In this document: one piece after another, positions 23,111 to 33,635 of the stretch
Position numbering within the stretch: position 1 is the first letter of the stretch
Layout of the letters: each line of letters begins with the position of its first letter
Program-made: the position numbers and the translations under genes
Notes under the pieces: model-generated
Seen by the model: only the letters and a program-made list of their open reading frames with translations
The model's database searches: none
Told to the model about the DNA's origin: nothing
DNA from: Uloborus plumipes
Taxonomy: Eukaryota > Arthropoda > Arachnida > Araneae > Uloboridae
DNA length: 64,000 nucleotides
Direction: 5' to 3'
Assembly: GCA_038373865.1 (NCBI GenBank)
Contig: JAXGGA010001073.1
Location: forward strand, 106,767 to 170,766

Positions 23111-23380
23111 TTTTTGGAAAAAAAAATAGAACCGACTTCAGTTGGAAATTGTTCTAAAAAGTAAAAAATAATTTTTTTTCTTTGAACACCATCGAAACTA
23201 CTTTTAAACATAAGTTTTGAAGTCGGCACAAAAACAATTTTTTGAATCATACGCAACTACAATTCAACTATAAATATATATTTTAATGGATACATTTCAT
23301 TGGCGTTCAACGAAAAAAAATATTTTTTACTTTTTAGAGCAATTTCCAACTGAAGTCGGTTCTATTTTTTTTTCCAAAAA
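23111..23380. repeat. 270-bp inverted repeat (MITE-like)
   Basis: Arms of about 80 bp start at tttttggaaaaaaaaa and contain ataga accgacttcagttgg in one direction and its complement in the other. The spacer includes cttttaaacataagttttg. I see no clear target duplication. Confidence 0.7.
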
Positions 23381-23617
23381 CATTTTTAAACTTATATTTT
23401 TTAGATAAAATTAATTTTCATTAAAAAAAGGCCGAAACGGGTTTTGATTCAAAACGACTCAACTGCTCCTATGGGGAGGTGTTCACGCACGCATCATTGC
23501 GTTCCCCCCTCCCTCCTTTTTCACATATCACGCCGTTTTTCGTTAACATTACTGAAATAAAAATGCATGATGCCACACTTTCTGTTGCCATTTCCCTCCC
23601 TTTATCACGAACTGGCA

Positions 23618-24255
23618 TGGGCGTAGCCAGGACTCACGTTAGGGGGGTGCAAGCAGTGGCACCCCAATAGGAGGTCACTGTGACCTCCCAAAAAGTTCTT
23701 ATCCGATACAAATTAGCTGATGAAATTTGAAAACTGTGAGACAGTATTGCAAGGCTAAACTTCTTTATTTTATTTATTATTTATTTATTTTTCTTTAATT
23801 TACTTATTTTTGTGATGCCTCACGCGTCTCTTTTGGTAAACATAGATAAGTATGCATTCTTGTATTTTATTTATTTATTTTTAATCATTCAGTAAAGTTC
23901 TAAGTTTTATTCGGTAAATTAAAATTTTTCTCCTCAAAAACAGGAAAAAGGATCCGGATTAGGTAAAGAATGAAGTGCATTCTCTGATAAGTGGCGCCAA
24001 GGAGTTAAAATTTATTGGTGGGAGAGGAGGCGAGGGGGGGGGACTCTCAATGACTGAATGAAATTCCAAATTTCACCGAGTAATAAAATGCGAATTTATT
24101 TGTCTGCACCAGCATGTTACAATGAAAAGCATGAAAGGGGACAAAATCGTTTGACAAAAAAATAAAATAAAATGGGAGGTCACAGTGACCTCCCATGAGC
24201 TCTGATCTAGGGGGGTGCAGCTGCACCTCTCTGCACCCCCCTAGCTACGCCCTTG
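23618..24255. mobile_element. 638-bp element with GGGCGTAGC ends and a 10-bp duplication
   Basis: A perfect 10-bp direct repeat, cgaactggca, flanks it (23608-23617 and 24256-24265). The ends are tGGGCGTAGCC and the complement of caaGGGCGTAGC, both followed by a ggggggtgca word. Near each end lies a perfect palindrome AGGTCAnnnTGACCT (23672-23686 and 24177-24191). No coding frame. A 9-11 bp duplication would fit a Mutator-like MITE, but I am not sure of the superfamily. Confidence 0.75.
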
Positions 24256-24424
24256 CGAACTGGCACAATTTCATAAAACCCGTCAAAGGGTGGCATCATT
24301 TGCGGACAGTCCCTAATCAATGTGCTTCTTTTTCTGAAGCAAGGGGTTTTTTTCTCGCTCATGATTCTTTACAAATGGTGCGCATGCTTTTAAATTAGTT
24401 CTGAATAAAATAAACAGTATAAAA

Positions 24425-24758
24425 CAGTGGTGCCCACCTACTTCTCGCAGTTCATATCTTGATCTGTGTGGCCCATTATTTGCTAAATGGAGCAAATCGA
24501 AAATCACGATTAACGACCAGTGTCTCAAATTTGGAGACAAAGATTCAGATATTAGTTTCTGAAAAACAGTTGCATTTAGTAAAAGAAGCATCAAGTAATG
24601 ATAACAACAGTTGATTTTTAACTTTCCTTCTTTTCCTGTATTTTCTAATGCTACTCAGAAGATATTTAAATACTTTGAAATTTAATGTGTATTCTGGCTG
24701 CGAGAATTATTTTAAAAGGAAGTGCAGCCCTCGGGCAGAAAAATTTTGGGCACCACTG
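24425..24758. mobile_element. 334-bp hAT-type MITE (CAGTGGTGCCCA ends)
   Basis: The ends are CAGTGGTGCCCA and TGGGCACCACTG. The 8 bases outside match at six positions (gtataaaa and atctaaaa), consistent with an aged hAT duplication. The interior contains gtggcccattatttgc and has no coding frame. Confidence 0.75.
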
Positions 24759-24766
24759 ATCTAAAA

Positions 24767-27700
24767 GGTTGAAAATTAATATAGCAAACCTCCCCCCCCC
24801 ATATGTTACAGGGAATTTATTAAGTAGTAAGGTGTATAAAAAGTAGAAAGGAAAACTTTAAAAAACGGCAAAATGTTGTATTTATGTAACGGTTATAAAA
24901 TTGCGCATGCTGTATAGCGGCATTTTATATTCATTAAATGGTGAAATGAAATATTTATTTCCCACACATACACGAGAGTTGAAGCAAACATAGAAATCCC
25001 TCTTTTGTATAATTTGCTAGTGTTGCCTCCACTTTTTATGATGACACAAATCGTTTATGAAATATTGCGAAAAAAATTCTTTTTTTTTAATGTTGACCTT
25101 TGACCTTGCATGATTTTAGGTCAAATAGGATCAATGGGGACTTTTGATGTTTCAGTTATAATAATGCATTTTAGGACCATACCAATTTTCTACTCTGTGT
25201 GTATTTTCCTATGTTTTAGACCATTTTTGTCTCTGACCTTACATTAATTTTTTTAGCTCAAGTGGGATCGATGGGGACTTAGGTATCTAATTTATAATAC
25301 TGTGCCAATTTTCAGCTCTTTGGAATTTCTTTCAATTTCCAAGTTTTTAAAAAGTTATTTTGACCTTTGACCTTGTATAGAATGTTTAGCTCTACAGAGA
25401 TCTATGGGGGCTTTTTTAATTTCATTTATAATGATGTATTTAAGTTGTTACCTATCTTCAGCTTTAAACAAATTTTACCGAATTTGAATGTCTATTTTGA
25501 CCCGGCTACTAAGTCGGTAGCAAATTTTTCAAAGTGTGCAACATTCAATTTAAAAAGATAAAAAAGAAATCGTTCGGACACAGAATGTAAACTTCGGACA
25601 TGCGTCTTCTACATGCCTGCCTTTAAGAAAAATGGTCAAGCCAAGAGTGGATCCAGATGGAGAGGATGGGGTCATGACCCCCCTCCCCCCTTAAGCAAAC
25701 AAATAACCAAATATAGCTTAGACTGTATTTTGAAGTCTCTTATTTCGAAAAATTTGCCCCCGATCCGCTCTTAGATCAAGCCAGTTCGAAGTAATACAAA
25801 TTCGGCTCATTGGAAAATTTCTTTTTATTACCATAAAAGCATTTTCTAGCAGTTGTTATTGAAATACAAAATGGAGTTCTTTGTACAATATTGCATAGCT
25901 GAAAGCACCTGTGTGATGACAATGCATAAAACTTGGTTCTGTATGTAGGTAGGGGAATATAGGGCGAAGAGAAGTAGGTATTTTTCGAAAGAACAAAGTG
26001 GAAATTTCTTTTGAAAATTTATAAAAAGGGAATGAGAGAGCACAATGTATTTCATTACCAATCTTGTATTGAAAGGTTAAACTTCCATTTTAGTGGGAAG
26101 ATTTGAGTAATTCATGTAAAAGTGGAAAAAAAAAATCTCATTTTTCCATACATGAGACAAAGGTATTTTTTAATAAAATGTATTCGATCATTTAAAAAAA
26201 ATCTTTCAGTTTATAAATAAACGAATTAATTAATAAATGGAAGTAATTATGCATAATAAAGGAATTATGAAAAAAATGAGTGAATAAATTAGTGAATAAT
26301 GAATGAATAAGAGAATAAATAAAAAGACGAAATAAACTACTTCACAATGCCCTGCATAGGCATGACATTATGTAACATAATTCGTATTAAATGAAGGCGA
26401 ACATTAAATGAGTAAGCCCTACTGAATGTCAGTAGGTCTCCATTTATATTTTATTTAAATGTTCATAAAAACGCCTGTATATTTTCTTACAAAAAATATT
26501 TTAGATAAACCACGCAATATTATAACATCAGTGCTAAATTTTGAAAATTGCTTCTAACCATGATCTTCAGAGTTAACTATTTTCTGACGCTACATATTTA
26601 ATAACGTAGTTAAAATATTGCCAGATAGGTGGCGCCGCACACAGAGTAAAATATTTTAATATTTCACTTTTCCTCACATTCCCCTATTTTACCAAAAGTC
26701 GTGTGATGACAATATCATATGAATGAAACTATTGCATGAATGTGAGAAAAGATCTTTTGAAAAACATTGAAGTGGTCTGTGACAGGACATATTTCATCTA
26801 ATCCCACCATGTAGCCGACAGCTACTCTAAAATCTCAAAACATTCCTTGGTTAAAAAGGACAAAGCACAGGTTGAAATTTTATCTATAACTTTCAGTTCA
26901 CTAAATTATGTGTACTTAAGTGTGTTTCTATTACGTTTTGTAAAATATTTCAAATTAATTTTGTTTAAAGCGCACATAATGTCTCGACTTACACTTCAGA
27001 GGTTGAAGTGAGGGAGGCATTATGGCAAGCTTGATATGCGGAATTTTAACATTTCGTTTTAAAAGAAATTTTAATGAAAATGATGTTTTCAAATTGTAAA
27101 GTAAAATAAAAGATTTGTTGGAGCTTAGATTGAAGTAAAATTTAATTACTGCAAAAAGCTCCTTTTCATTTTTTATTTTAATTTTAATTATCTAATTAAT
27201 TTTTTAAACCTTAAAAAGTTCTTACTCCAAATTTTATTTCATTTGTATGTTATTTAGACAAAAGAGAAAGCGACCACATAAACATTTCCCTCGTATAGTC
27301 GGAAACTGCATCTAAAATAACTAACAAACTTATCTTTAATGATTATCATTTAGTGTTAATGTTATAATATGTTTCCATGTATAATAATATTTTGACAATA
27401 AGCAATTTTTCACCTGATATAGCTTTGAACGTATAAGTAAAGTTGCACTTTGTTGTGAAAATAACTTGCACAAAAGTATTGCTTAAAGCACTGATGTATT
27501 GTGATTTGTATGTGAACGTGAAAAAGCAAGATTTAAAAAAAATATTTTTACTCAGCAAATAAAGCTGCTTTGAATATTTTCTTGAAAACCATTATCTCTT
27601 CTTAAAAAGAGAACTTATATCTTAGCATCTAAGAAAACTCATGAAATAAAACTTGTACAATTTATTCCGCCTTTCAGACAGCAAGTATGATGGAAAAATG

Positions 27701-28460
27701 CATTTCGATTTTCGGTGAAAACTCGAAATTAAAAAATTTTGTCTTTCATTATGGATGAACAATAATTGAGTTGATGAAGAGATTTGTCGTGTAGAAATAA
27801 TGATATTGAAGTATCTTTCAATATGATTGCTTTTTATGCGAACACTGTTTTGGCAACAAGTTAATATTACCTTTTAAAACAGTCATTATTCTGAAAAGAA
27901 AATCTAGTTTTTAAGTTTTATGTAAAAATATTTGTTTTTCAAAACTCTTTTCTCAATGCATGCTGTTGAAATGAACTTTTTACGCTACAGGTAATGGCTT
28001 TATGAAAAATCACTTATTCTTAATATGTACATCATATTCAACTACCGAGAGAACTGTTTATAACAAGGATTGACAAACAAAAAGCTTCCTATATATCTAC
28101 GCTTTTCCATAGCGAAAATATTGCTTATCATACTTTGTATATATTAATGGCAATATGGAATCCAGAAGATTTAGAACCTTCAAAATGGAAGCCTACATTA
28201 TACAAAAATATGATTTCCAATCCGTTTTTACCAGAAAGAATCCAGAAAAATGATTATGAACTTTTGAAGAAATGATAACTTTTAATAGTTATAATCTTCT
28301 CTTCAAGAAGTCTTAGGTTTCGTAATGCTTTCTCTCGGTAGTTATATTTGCTGAAGAAATAAAATTCCCATAATTCGTTGTACAAAATTTTAACTCTTCC
28401 CCAGTGTTTAAATATTTCAATACAAACACTGCGAAGAAAGTTGTGGAATCGTTATATCTT
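24767..28460. other. Gene-poor AT-rich stretch
   Basis: I see no coding region with support. The part from 25080 to 25480 carries three degenerate repeats described separately. The rest is AT-rich DNA with poly-A/T runs, a C-run near 25680 and no recognisable element ends. Confidence 0.5.
25085..25480. repeat. Three degenerate repeats of about 140 bp
   Basis: Each unit begins with a tgacctttgacctt-like word (about 25094, 25227 and 25369), followed by a ga-tc-atgggggctt word (for example atcaatggggactttt, atcgatggggactt, atctatgggggctttt), an atttataataatg word and a ttttcagct word. The copies differ a lot, so this is old. No frame runs through all three. Confidence 0.6.
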
Positions 28461-28462
28461 TC

Positions 28463-28785
28463 AAAAAGTAAACCAATGTTTCCAATTTCATTTTGAAGCA
28501 ATAGTATCCAAGTGGACTAATGTTTCCAATTTCATTTGGAAGCAATAGAATCCAAGTGGACAATAGAATCCAAGTGGAAGAATCCAAGTGGACTAATGTT
28601 TCCAATTTCATTTGGAAGCAATAAAATCCAAGTGGACAATAGAATCCAAGTGGAAGAATCCAAGTGGACTAATGTTTCCAATTTCATTTGGAAGCAATAG
28701 ACTCCAAGTGGACAATAGAATCCAAGTGGAATAATGTTTCCTATTTCATTTTGAAGCAATAGAATCCAAGTGGACTTTCCAAAGT
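28463..28785. repeat. Minisatellite built on aatccaagtgga
   Basis: The 12-bp word aatccaagtgga alternates with ctaatgtttccaatttcatt and tggaagcaatag in a higher-order pattern of several copies. The overlapping open frames here (with the words STWILL and NEIGN) are products of the repeat and not genes. Confidence 0.9.
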
Positions 28786-28849
28786 GTTGATCAAAACGCA
28801 TGCGAAGTTCAAACCGCAGGTAGCCACTCATTGAAAAGTTTTTTTAACT

Positions 28850-30075
28850 TCCGTACTCACCAGTGCAGTTAAACCTCAGTCGGAAACCTGAACCTTAGAT
28901 TGAAGCTTTTTTACAGCCATATTCACTAGACAAGTTGAACCTCAATCAGCACCCGAACCATCAGTCGATGTCTTCTTTAACCAATCAGAAGGCTTTAATT
29001 GACGTTTTGGATGTCTTACTGAAATTCAATTTGACTGGTGTATACTTTTTTGCACTAGTTATCTGAAGTTTTTAATTTTGACACCTACACTCTATGCGTC
29101 TGGTAGATTCAATACTAAAACTTTTTTTCCTAATCAAAATGTTTTTTCGTTTTGTACATTCATAATCTTAGTATTAAAAATACATTTTTAACGCATTCAT
29201 TTTTAGGAAAGTTGGCTGTCTAATTTTAGTGTTCTTTTTTTTTTCAACAGCCTTTTTCTCTGAATGTTGAGAAATGAAGAAAGCACTTTTTAATTTTTGC
29301 GAGGTTCGATTTTTTTTTTTAGTTTTACCTTTTATCCTTCTTGCTAATGAAGTTAGGAAACATTAGTTTAATTGAAATATCCTTAATGAAACTTTATACT
29401 TATTTATTATAAGTTGATGCACTAATTTGGGTTAAAAATAACTCATTACGTTTGCCTATCAAGCGTAAAAATTATGATGAAAACAGAAAGATTATGAGTA
29501 AAACAATTCATCGATGACTCGATTTCAAAGTCTTAAAAATGTACAAAGTTTTACAAGTTCTTATCAACATACATTTTCTTTATATGTTGATCGTTGAAGT
29601 GAAACTGCTTTGTAATTCATAAACACCCGTATTCACCAGATTATTCGAATCACGGTCAGGTACTTGAACAGCAGATTGAAGCTCTTTTACTGTCTTATTC
29701 ACCTGACGAGTTGGACCTCAGTCAGATATCCGAATCTTCAATCTAAACCTTCTTTAACCAATCAAAAGTCTGCAGTCGGTGGTTTGGTTGTCTGACTGAG
29801 GTTCAACTTGGTGAATATGGCCGTCATTGGTTAAAGAAGGTTTTGACTGGCGGTTACACTGAATATTTTTACAATCATTCACCTGGCGAGTTGAACCCCA
29901 GTTAGATAGTTCAACCATCAATCTAAACCTTTAACCAATCACAAGCTTTCGATTGGTGGTTTGGTTTTCTGACTGAGGTTCAACTTGACTGGTGAATATG
30001 GCCCTATTGGTTGAAGACTTTGATCAGCGGTTTGACTTCTGAATGAGAGCCGAATTGCCTGGTGAATACGAGGGT
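28850..30075. mobile_element. Cluster of palindromic MITEs (tattcacctgacgagttg family)
   Basis: At least three related palindromic units occur (about 28850-29045, 29630-29820 and 29875-30070). Each starts with a tattcacc...gagttgaacctcagt-like word, ends with its complement (actgaggttcaacttg...ggtgaata), and has ttaaccaatcanaag in the middle. They lie in tandem or nested in one another just downstream of the SAXO-like gene. Exact borders are uncertain. Confidence 0.7.
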
Positions 30076-30159
30076 GCATTAGATTACAAATGAGGATGTA
30101 GTGAGTTCACTGTGAGTTTATGAGTTTAAAAAAGTACAACATCGGTTAAACATTTTCAT

Positions 30160-30721
30160 TCAACCTTGTACTTTTGGGGCATAGAAAATATGTCCGTTCC
30201 TTTCTTCATTGAACAACAACCCCGACCGCCCCGTTTGCAAGTCAATAACAGGACAGTGGCATCCTCTGGTCTCGAAGCTCTTTCTGTAAGTGGATTCACC
30301 AGTGAATCCGTTTTCCGTGGACAGGATGTTGTGGTTCTGTGGTTTTATCGTCTTGGTTTTCTCCACGTGTTCCACAGGGACTTTGAACGAGCTACGAGCA
30401 GTGGTCTGTCCTTCGAAATGTCCCTCTCCAACTTTCTGACTTGTTGTCGGTCGGTGTGCTCTGGACGGTCTGATGGTGTTGTGTCCGACGTACGACGCTC
30501 GAGATGTAGACGTCTGGTCTTGCCCGGTTTTCGTTTCAGGGTTTGACCGACTTGTATTCGCAGGAGTTTCTTGATTTTCGTAACCTCCTAGTTTGAAAGA
30601 AGACCTAGGTCTTAAATTTCTGCTTCTAGAGCCAGTATTACCCATGTATGAAGTGTTGGCCGTCGTAGAAAACTCCATGCCTCCAGTTTCTGTTAGACTG
30701 CTCCTTTGTCCTTCCTTATTC
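30160..30721 (-). CDS. SAXO-like repeat protein, last coding exon
   Basis: The acceptor (attttacag, AG at 30723-30722) opens an exon that begins with one base completing an Arg codon split by the intron, and runs 186 codons to a TGA at 30162-30160. The frame agrees exactly with the phase-2 donor of the previous exon. The protein continues the same repeats: LTETGGMEFSTTANTSYMG, then RPRSSFKLGG, HRPTTSQKVGEGHFEGQTTARS and NGFTGESTYRKSFE. It ends in a different tail with CHCPVIDL and GHIFYAPKV. The repeats are looser than in the big exon. I see no AATAAA right after the stop; the nearest candidates are several hundred bases downstream. Confidence 0.85.
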
Positions 30722-31668
30722 CTGTAAAATAAGGTCAAAAAGTTTCGATTATAACATAATGTAACCCTTTATGCCCTGAATGAATTTGGCAAGTAGAAAA
30801 TACATCAAAATAATATAGATGCAAAGCGTAAAAAATTTGACAATCAATATTGCAGGTATCATATCTGTTGACCTCTCAGCTAAGTACAAGGAATAGTACT
30901 TTCAAGTACCAGCATGATTCCAGTCATTTAGGATTCATGATACTAAATTAAAAGTAAGCGGTACTTCTGAGTACTGTCAGGGCTTAAAGGGTTTAACTGA
31001 TTTTTTTTTCGAAATCAGAGTAAAGTTTAGATTAGAATATTTAAAGAAATTTGAACACTCTCAGAAATGAATCTTCAAATCTCACGAAACTTTCTTCGTA
31101 TTTATAGAAATGGCTTCATGAAAATGGTCCGAATAAATTTTTCGTCAAACCGAGGTTCTAGACAAATTGAGGAATATTTTGTGGTATTTGAGCATGAGCT
31201 TAACTCAGTGTGAAAAGGATCGTCGTAAGTGACGAAATTTGTCTAAGAATTGAAGAAGCTTTGAAAATGAACGATGCATTTCTATTAATGAACTCTTTGA
31301 CTGACCTAAAACTGTGTGAAGCACAGTCATTAAAATTCATTCACTTTTCAATTAAAGACAGTAAATTACCGAAAAAATATTTTTTTTACTCCTTTCAGTT
31401 TTACGCTGCCAAGGTTCATGCTTTTAAGACAGGAATTCCCTTGATATCTGTTATTTCAAAGTTTGCCACCACGTAATATGGTTCAGCTTGCCCAACATCT
31501 TACTTCTATATTTAAACATTTTACGGATTCTACTATTATTGTCACTTTGTCAAACATTCCATTAAAGTTTACAATATTCTCTGACAGCTGAAACCAGGCC
31601 CGTCATTTATGGGGGCAGGAGGGTCAATTGCCCCCCCACTGGCTTTGAGAAATCAATTTGTGTACATA

Positions 31669-33088
31669 CACTGCTCGACATTGAAAATGCAACACCAAGA
31701 AGGAGTGGTCAGAAATTGATGAAATTTGGTAAGAAGACAGAGACAGCATGGAACAATAAGTGATATTTATTTCAAAATAAATAAGCAAAATTTAGAGCGA
31801 GGACGGCGTCGGCTCAGTAAGAAGTAGGACCACCGCGGACAGCGATGCACGAAGAAACACGTCTAGGCATGGAGTCAATAAGCCTGCGGATGGTGTCCTG
31901 AGGGATGGCACTCCATTCCCTTTCAACCATTTGCCACAGTTCGTCCTCTGAACGAGGCAGTGACAGGTTCTGCAAACGGCGTCCAATCACGTCCCACACA
32001 TGTTCGATTGGTGACAAGTCAGGAGAGTATGGTGGCCAGGAAAGCATCTGTACACCTCGTAGAGCATGTTGGCTGATTCGAGCACTGTAAGGCCGGGCGT
32101 TATCCTGTTGAAAAATTGCATTTGGCAGACCCTGAAGGTAGGGGATTGCCACCGGCCGCAGTACATTATCTACATATCGTTGGGCCGTCATAGTGCCCCG
32201 AATACGAACTAGAGGTGATACGGAATTGTATGCAATAGCGCCCCAAACCATTATGCCACGTTGTCGCGCTGTGGGGCGTTCCACAGTTACTGCCGGATTC
32301 GATCTTTCTCCACGTCGACGCCACACACGTATGCGATGACTATCGCTGGACAAACAGAAGCGGGATTCATTTGAGAACACTACGGTTTGCCATTCTGCCA
32401 TCCACGTCGCTCTGGTCCGGCACCATTCCAAACGTTGGAGTCTGTGCTGTGAGGTCAATGGCAGTCTTCTTAGCGGGCGCCGTGATTGCAGGCCACGTGC
32501 AACCAGTCGACGGGAAATGGTTCTGGTCGACACAGGAACATCCAGGGTACCTTGCACGTGCTGCAGAATCGACGTACAAGTGACTTGCGGGTCCGCCACA
32601 GCTTGTCGGTGAATCCGTCGATCCAAGCGGTCTGACGTCACTCTGGCTGCACCTGCACCCCTCAATGTGGCTACATTTCCTCTTTCCAACCATCTCCGAC
32701 ACAGCCGATGCACAGTGCTTGCATCCATGTGGGTATCAGCTGCAATTTGACGTATGGACCAACCTCCCCTTCTCAGTCCGATCACCATACCCCTTGTAAA
32801 GTCGTCTATATGCTGGAAGTGTCTTCGTTGAGGACGGCGTGGCATTTCCTCCTATCACACGTATCCTTCGAGACAAAAACCAAATTTCTCCGATAATTAG
32901 TCTGGCAGAAAAACCAACATGAACATAGCCCACTTTTCAACTTCATTCTCTTATATCTTACTTCACGTGCGTCGGAGAGCTGCGCATTTCATATCATTTG
33001 CATAACTCAGTGACGTGCGTCTACGGTAAAATTTGCATGAATTTCTGACCACTCCTTCTTGGTGTTGCATTTTCAATGTCGAGCAGTG
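31669..33088 (-). mobile_element. Tc1-like element, copy 1 (1,420 bp)
   Basis: The inverted ends start CACTGCTCGACATTGAAAAT and run for about 45 bp. The left flank is TA (31667-31668); the right flank is now ga, probably a mutated TA. It carries one transposase frame on the minus strand. The element is one base longer than copy 2 at 51193-52611, which is what the single-base deletion in copy 2 predicts. Confidence 0.93.
31814..32845 (-). pseudogene. Tc1-like transposase, copy 1: full frame but first catalytic Asp replaced
   Basis: This 343-codon frame is the normal full length of a Tc1 transposase. The N-terminus has two helix-turn-helix regions (WSIRQIAADTHMDASTVHRL near 29-48, and a second near 70-125). 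The catalytic motifs are VFSNESRF (the first Asp is Asn here, GAT to AAT), FQQDNARPY and LSPIEHVWD. Between the second Asp and the Glu there are 32 residues instead of the usual 34. Copy 2 has SDES at the first site, so Asn is a loss in this copy. The protein may still be translated and could bind the ends, but should not cut DNA. Confidence 0.9.
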
Positions 33089-33635
33089 GAAAAGTGGGCG
33101 TGGTGTTTGATGTTTTCCGATGTAATTGCATTGTGTTTGGGCCCTTTGCCCCCCCCCCTGGAAAAACTTGAAATGACGTCCCTGGCTGAAACCGAATACT
33201 TTTCTTTCCTTATCGTCAAATTCTATTTCAATGATGTCCTGTAAGGAAAATTTCAAATTGATATGATAAATTTTTTTTTTAATCTTACTAAACTGACTCC
33301 GAATTTACCCCCCCCCCTGGTTTTAAAAACATAATGCAATTATGCATTATTTCTATGAAATGCATTGAATATGTGCGTCCTTTGCCCCCCCCCCTCCCTC
33401 CAGAATTCAGATGACGGGCCTCGTTTTTCTCATACCTCAAACCTCGTTTTTCTCGTACTTCATCATTTTACTTTTTCACTATTTCGTCCCTCTAAAAGTT
33501 GCTTATAACCTCTGCAAATTTGTTCCTCGCTTTATTTTTATAGCAATTACTCCAATTACTTTTTCCTAACTTAAACTTATTATAGCGAAATTTACAGGTA
33601 AATAGAAATCAAATACATGTTCTAAAAGGACTTAC

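Larger units (their letters stand above)
31595..33184. mobile_element. hAT-type MITE split by a Tc1 element
   Basis: The ends are CAGGCCCGTCATTT and AAATGACGTCCCTG, with a perfect 8-bp duplication, gctgaaac, outside (31587-31594 and 33185-33192). Without the Tc1 element at 31669-33088 it would be about 170 bp, like its sister at 2892-3062, to which both halves are clearly similar. It lies in an intron of the SAXO-like gene. Confidence 0.9.
30722..33635 (-). other. Intron of the SAXO-like gene (2.9 kb)
   Basis: Donor AAG|GTAAGT (GT at 33635-33634) and acceptor TTTTACAG|G (ending 30722) bound it, phase 2. It contains the MITE split by a Tc1 element (31595-33184). A second degenerate piece with G/C runs and an atgacgggcct word at 33300-33421 may be another relative of that MITE. 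The rest is non-coding. Confidence 0.85.

Noticed and set aside
28417..28831. Repeated-peptide genes (STWILL and NEIGN words)
   Set aside because: Direct translation of the minisatellite; the same words appear in several overlapping frames.
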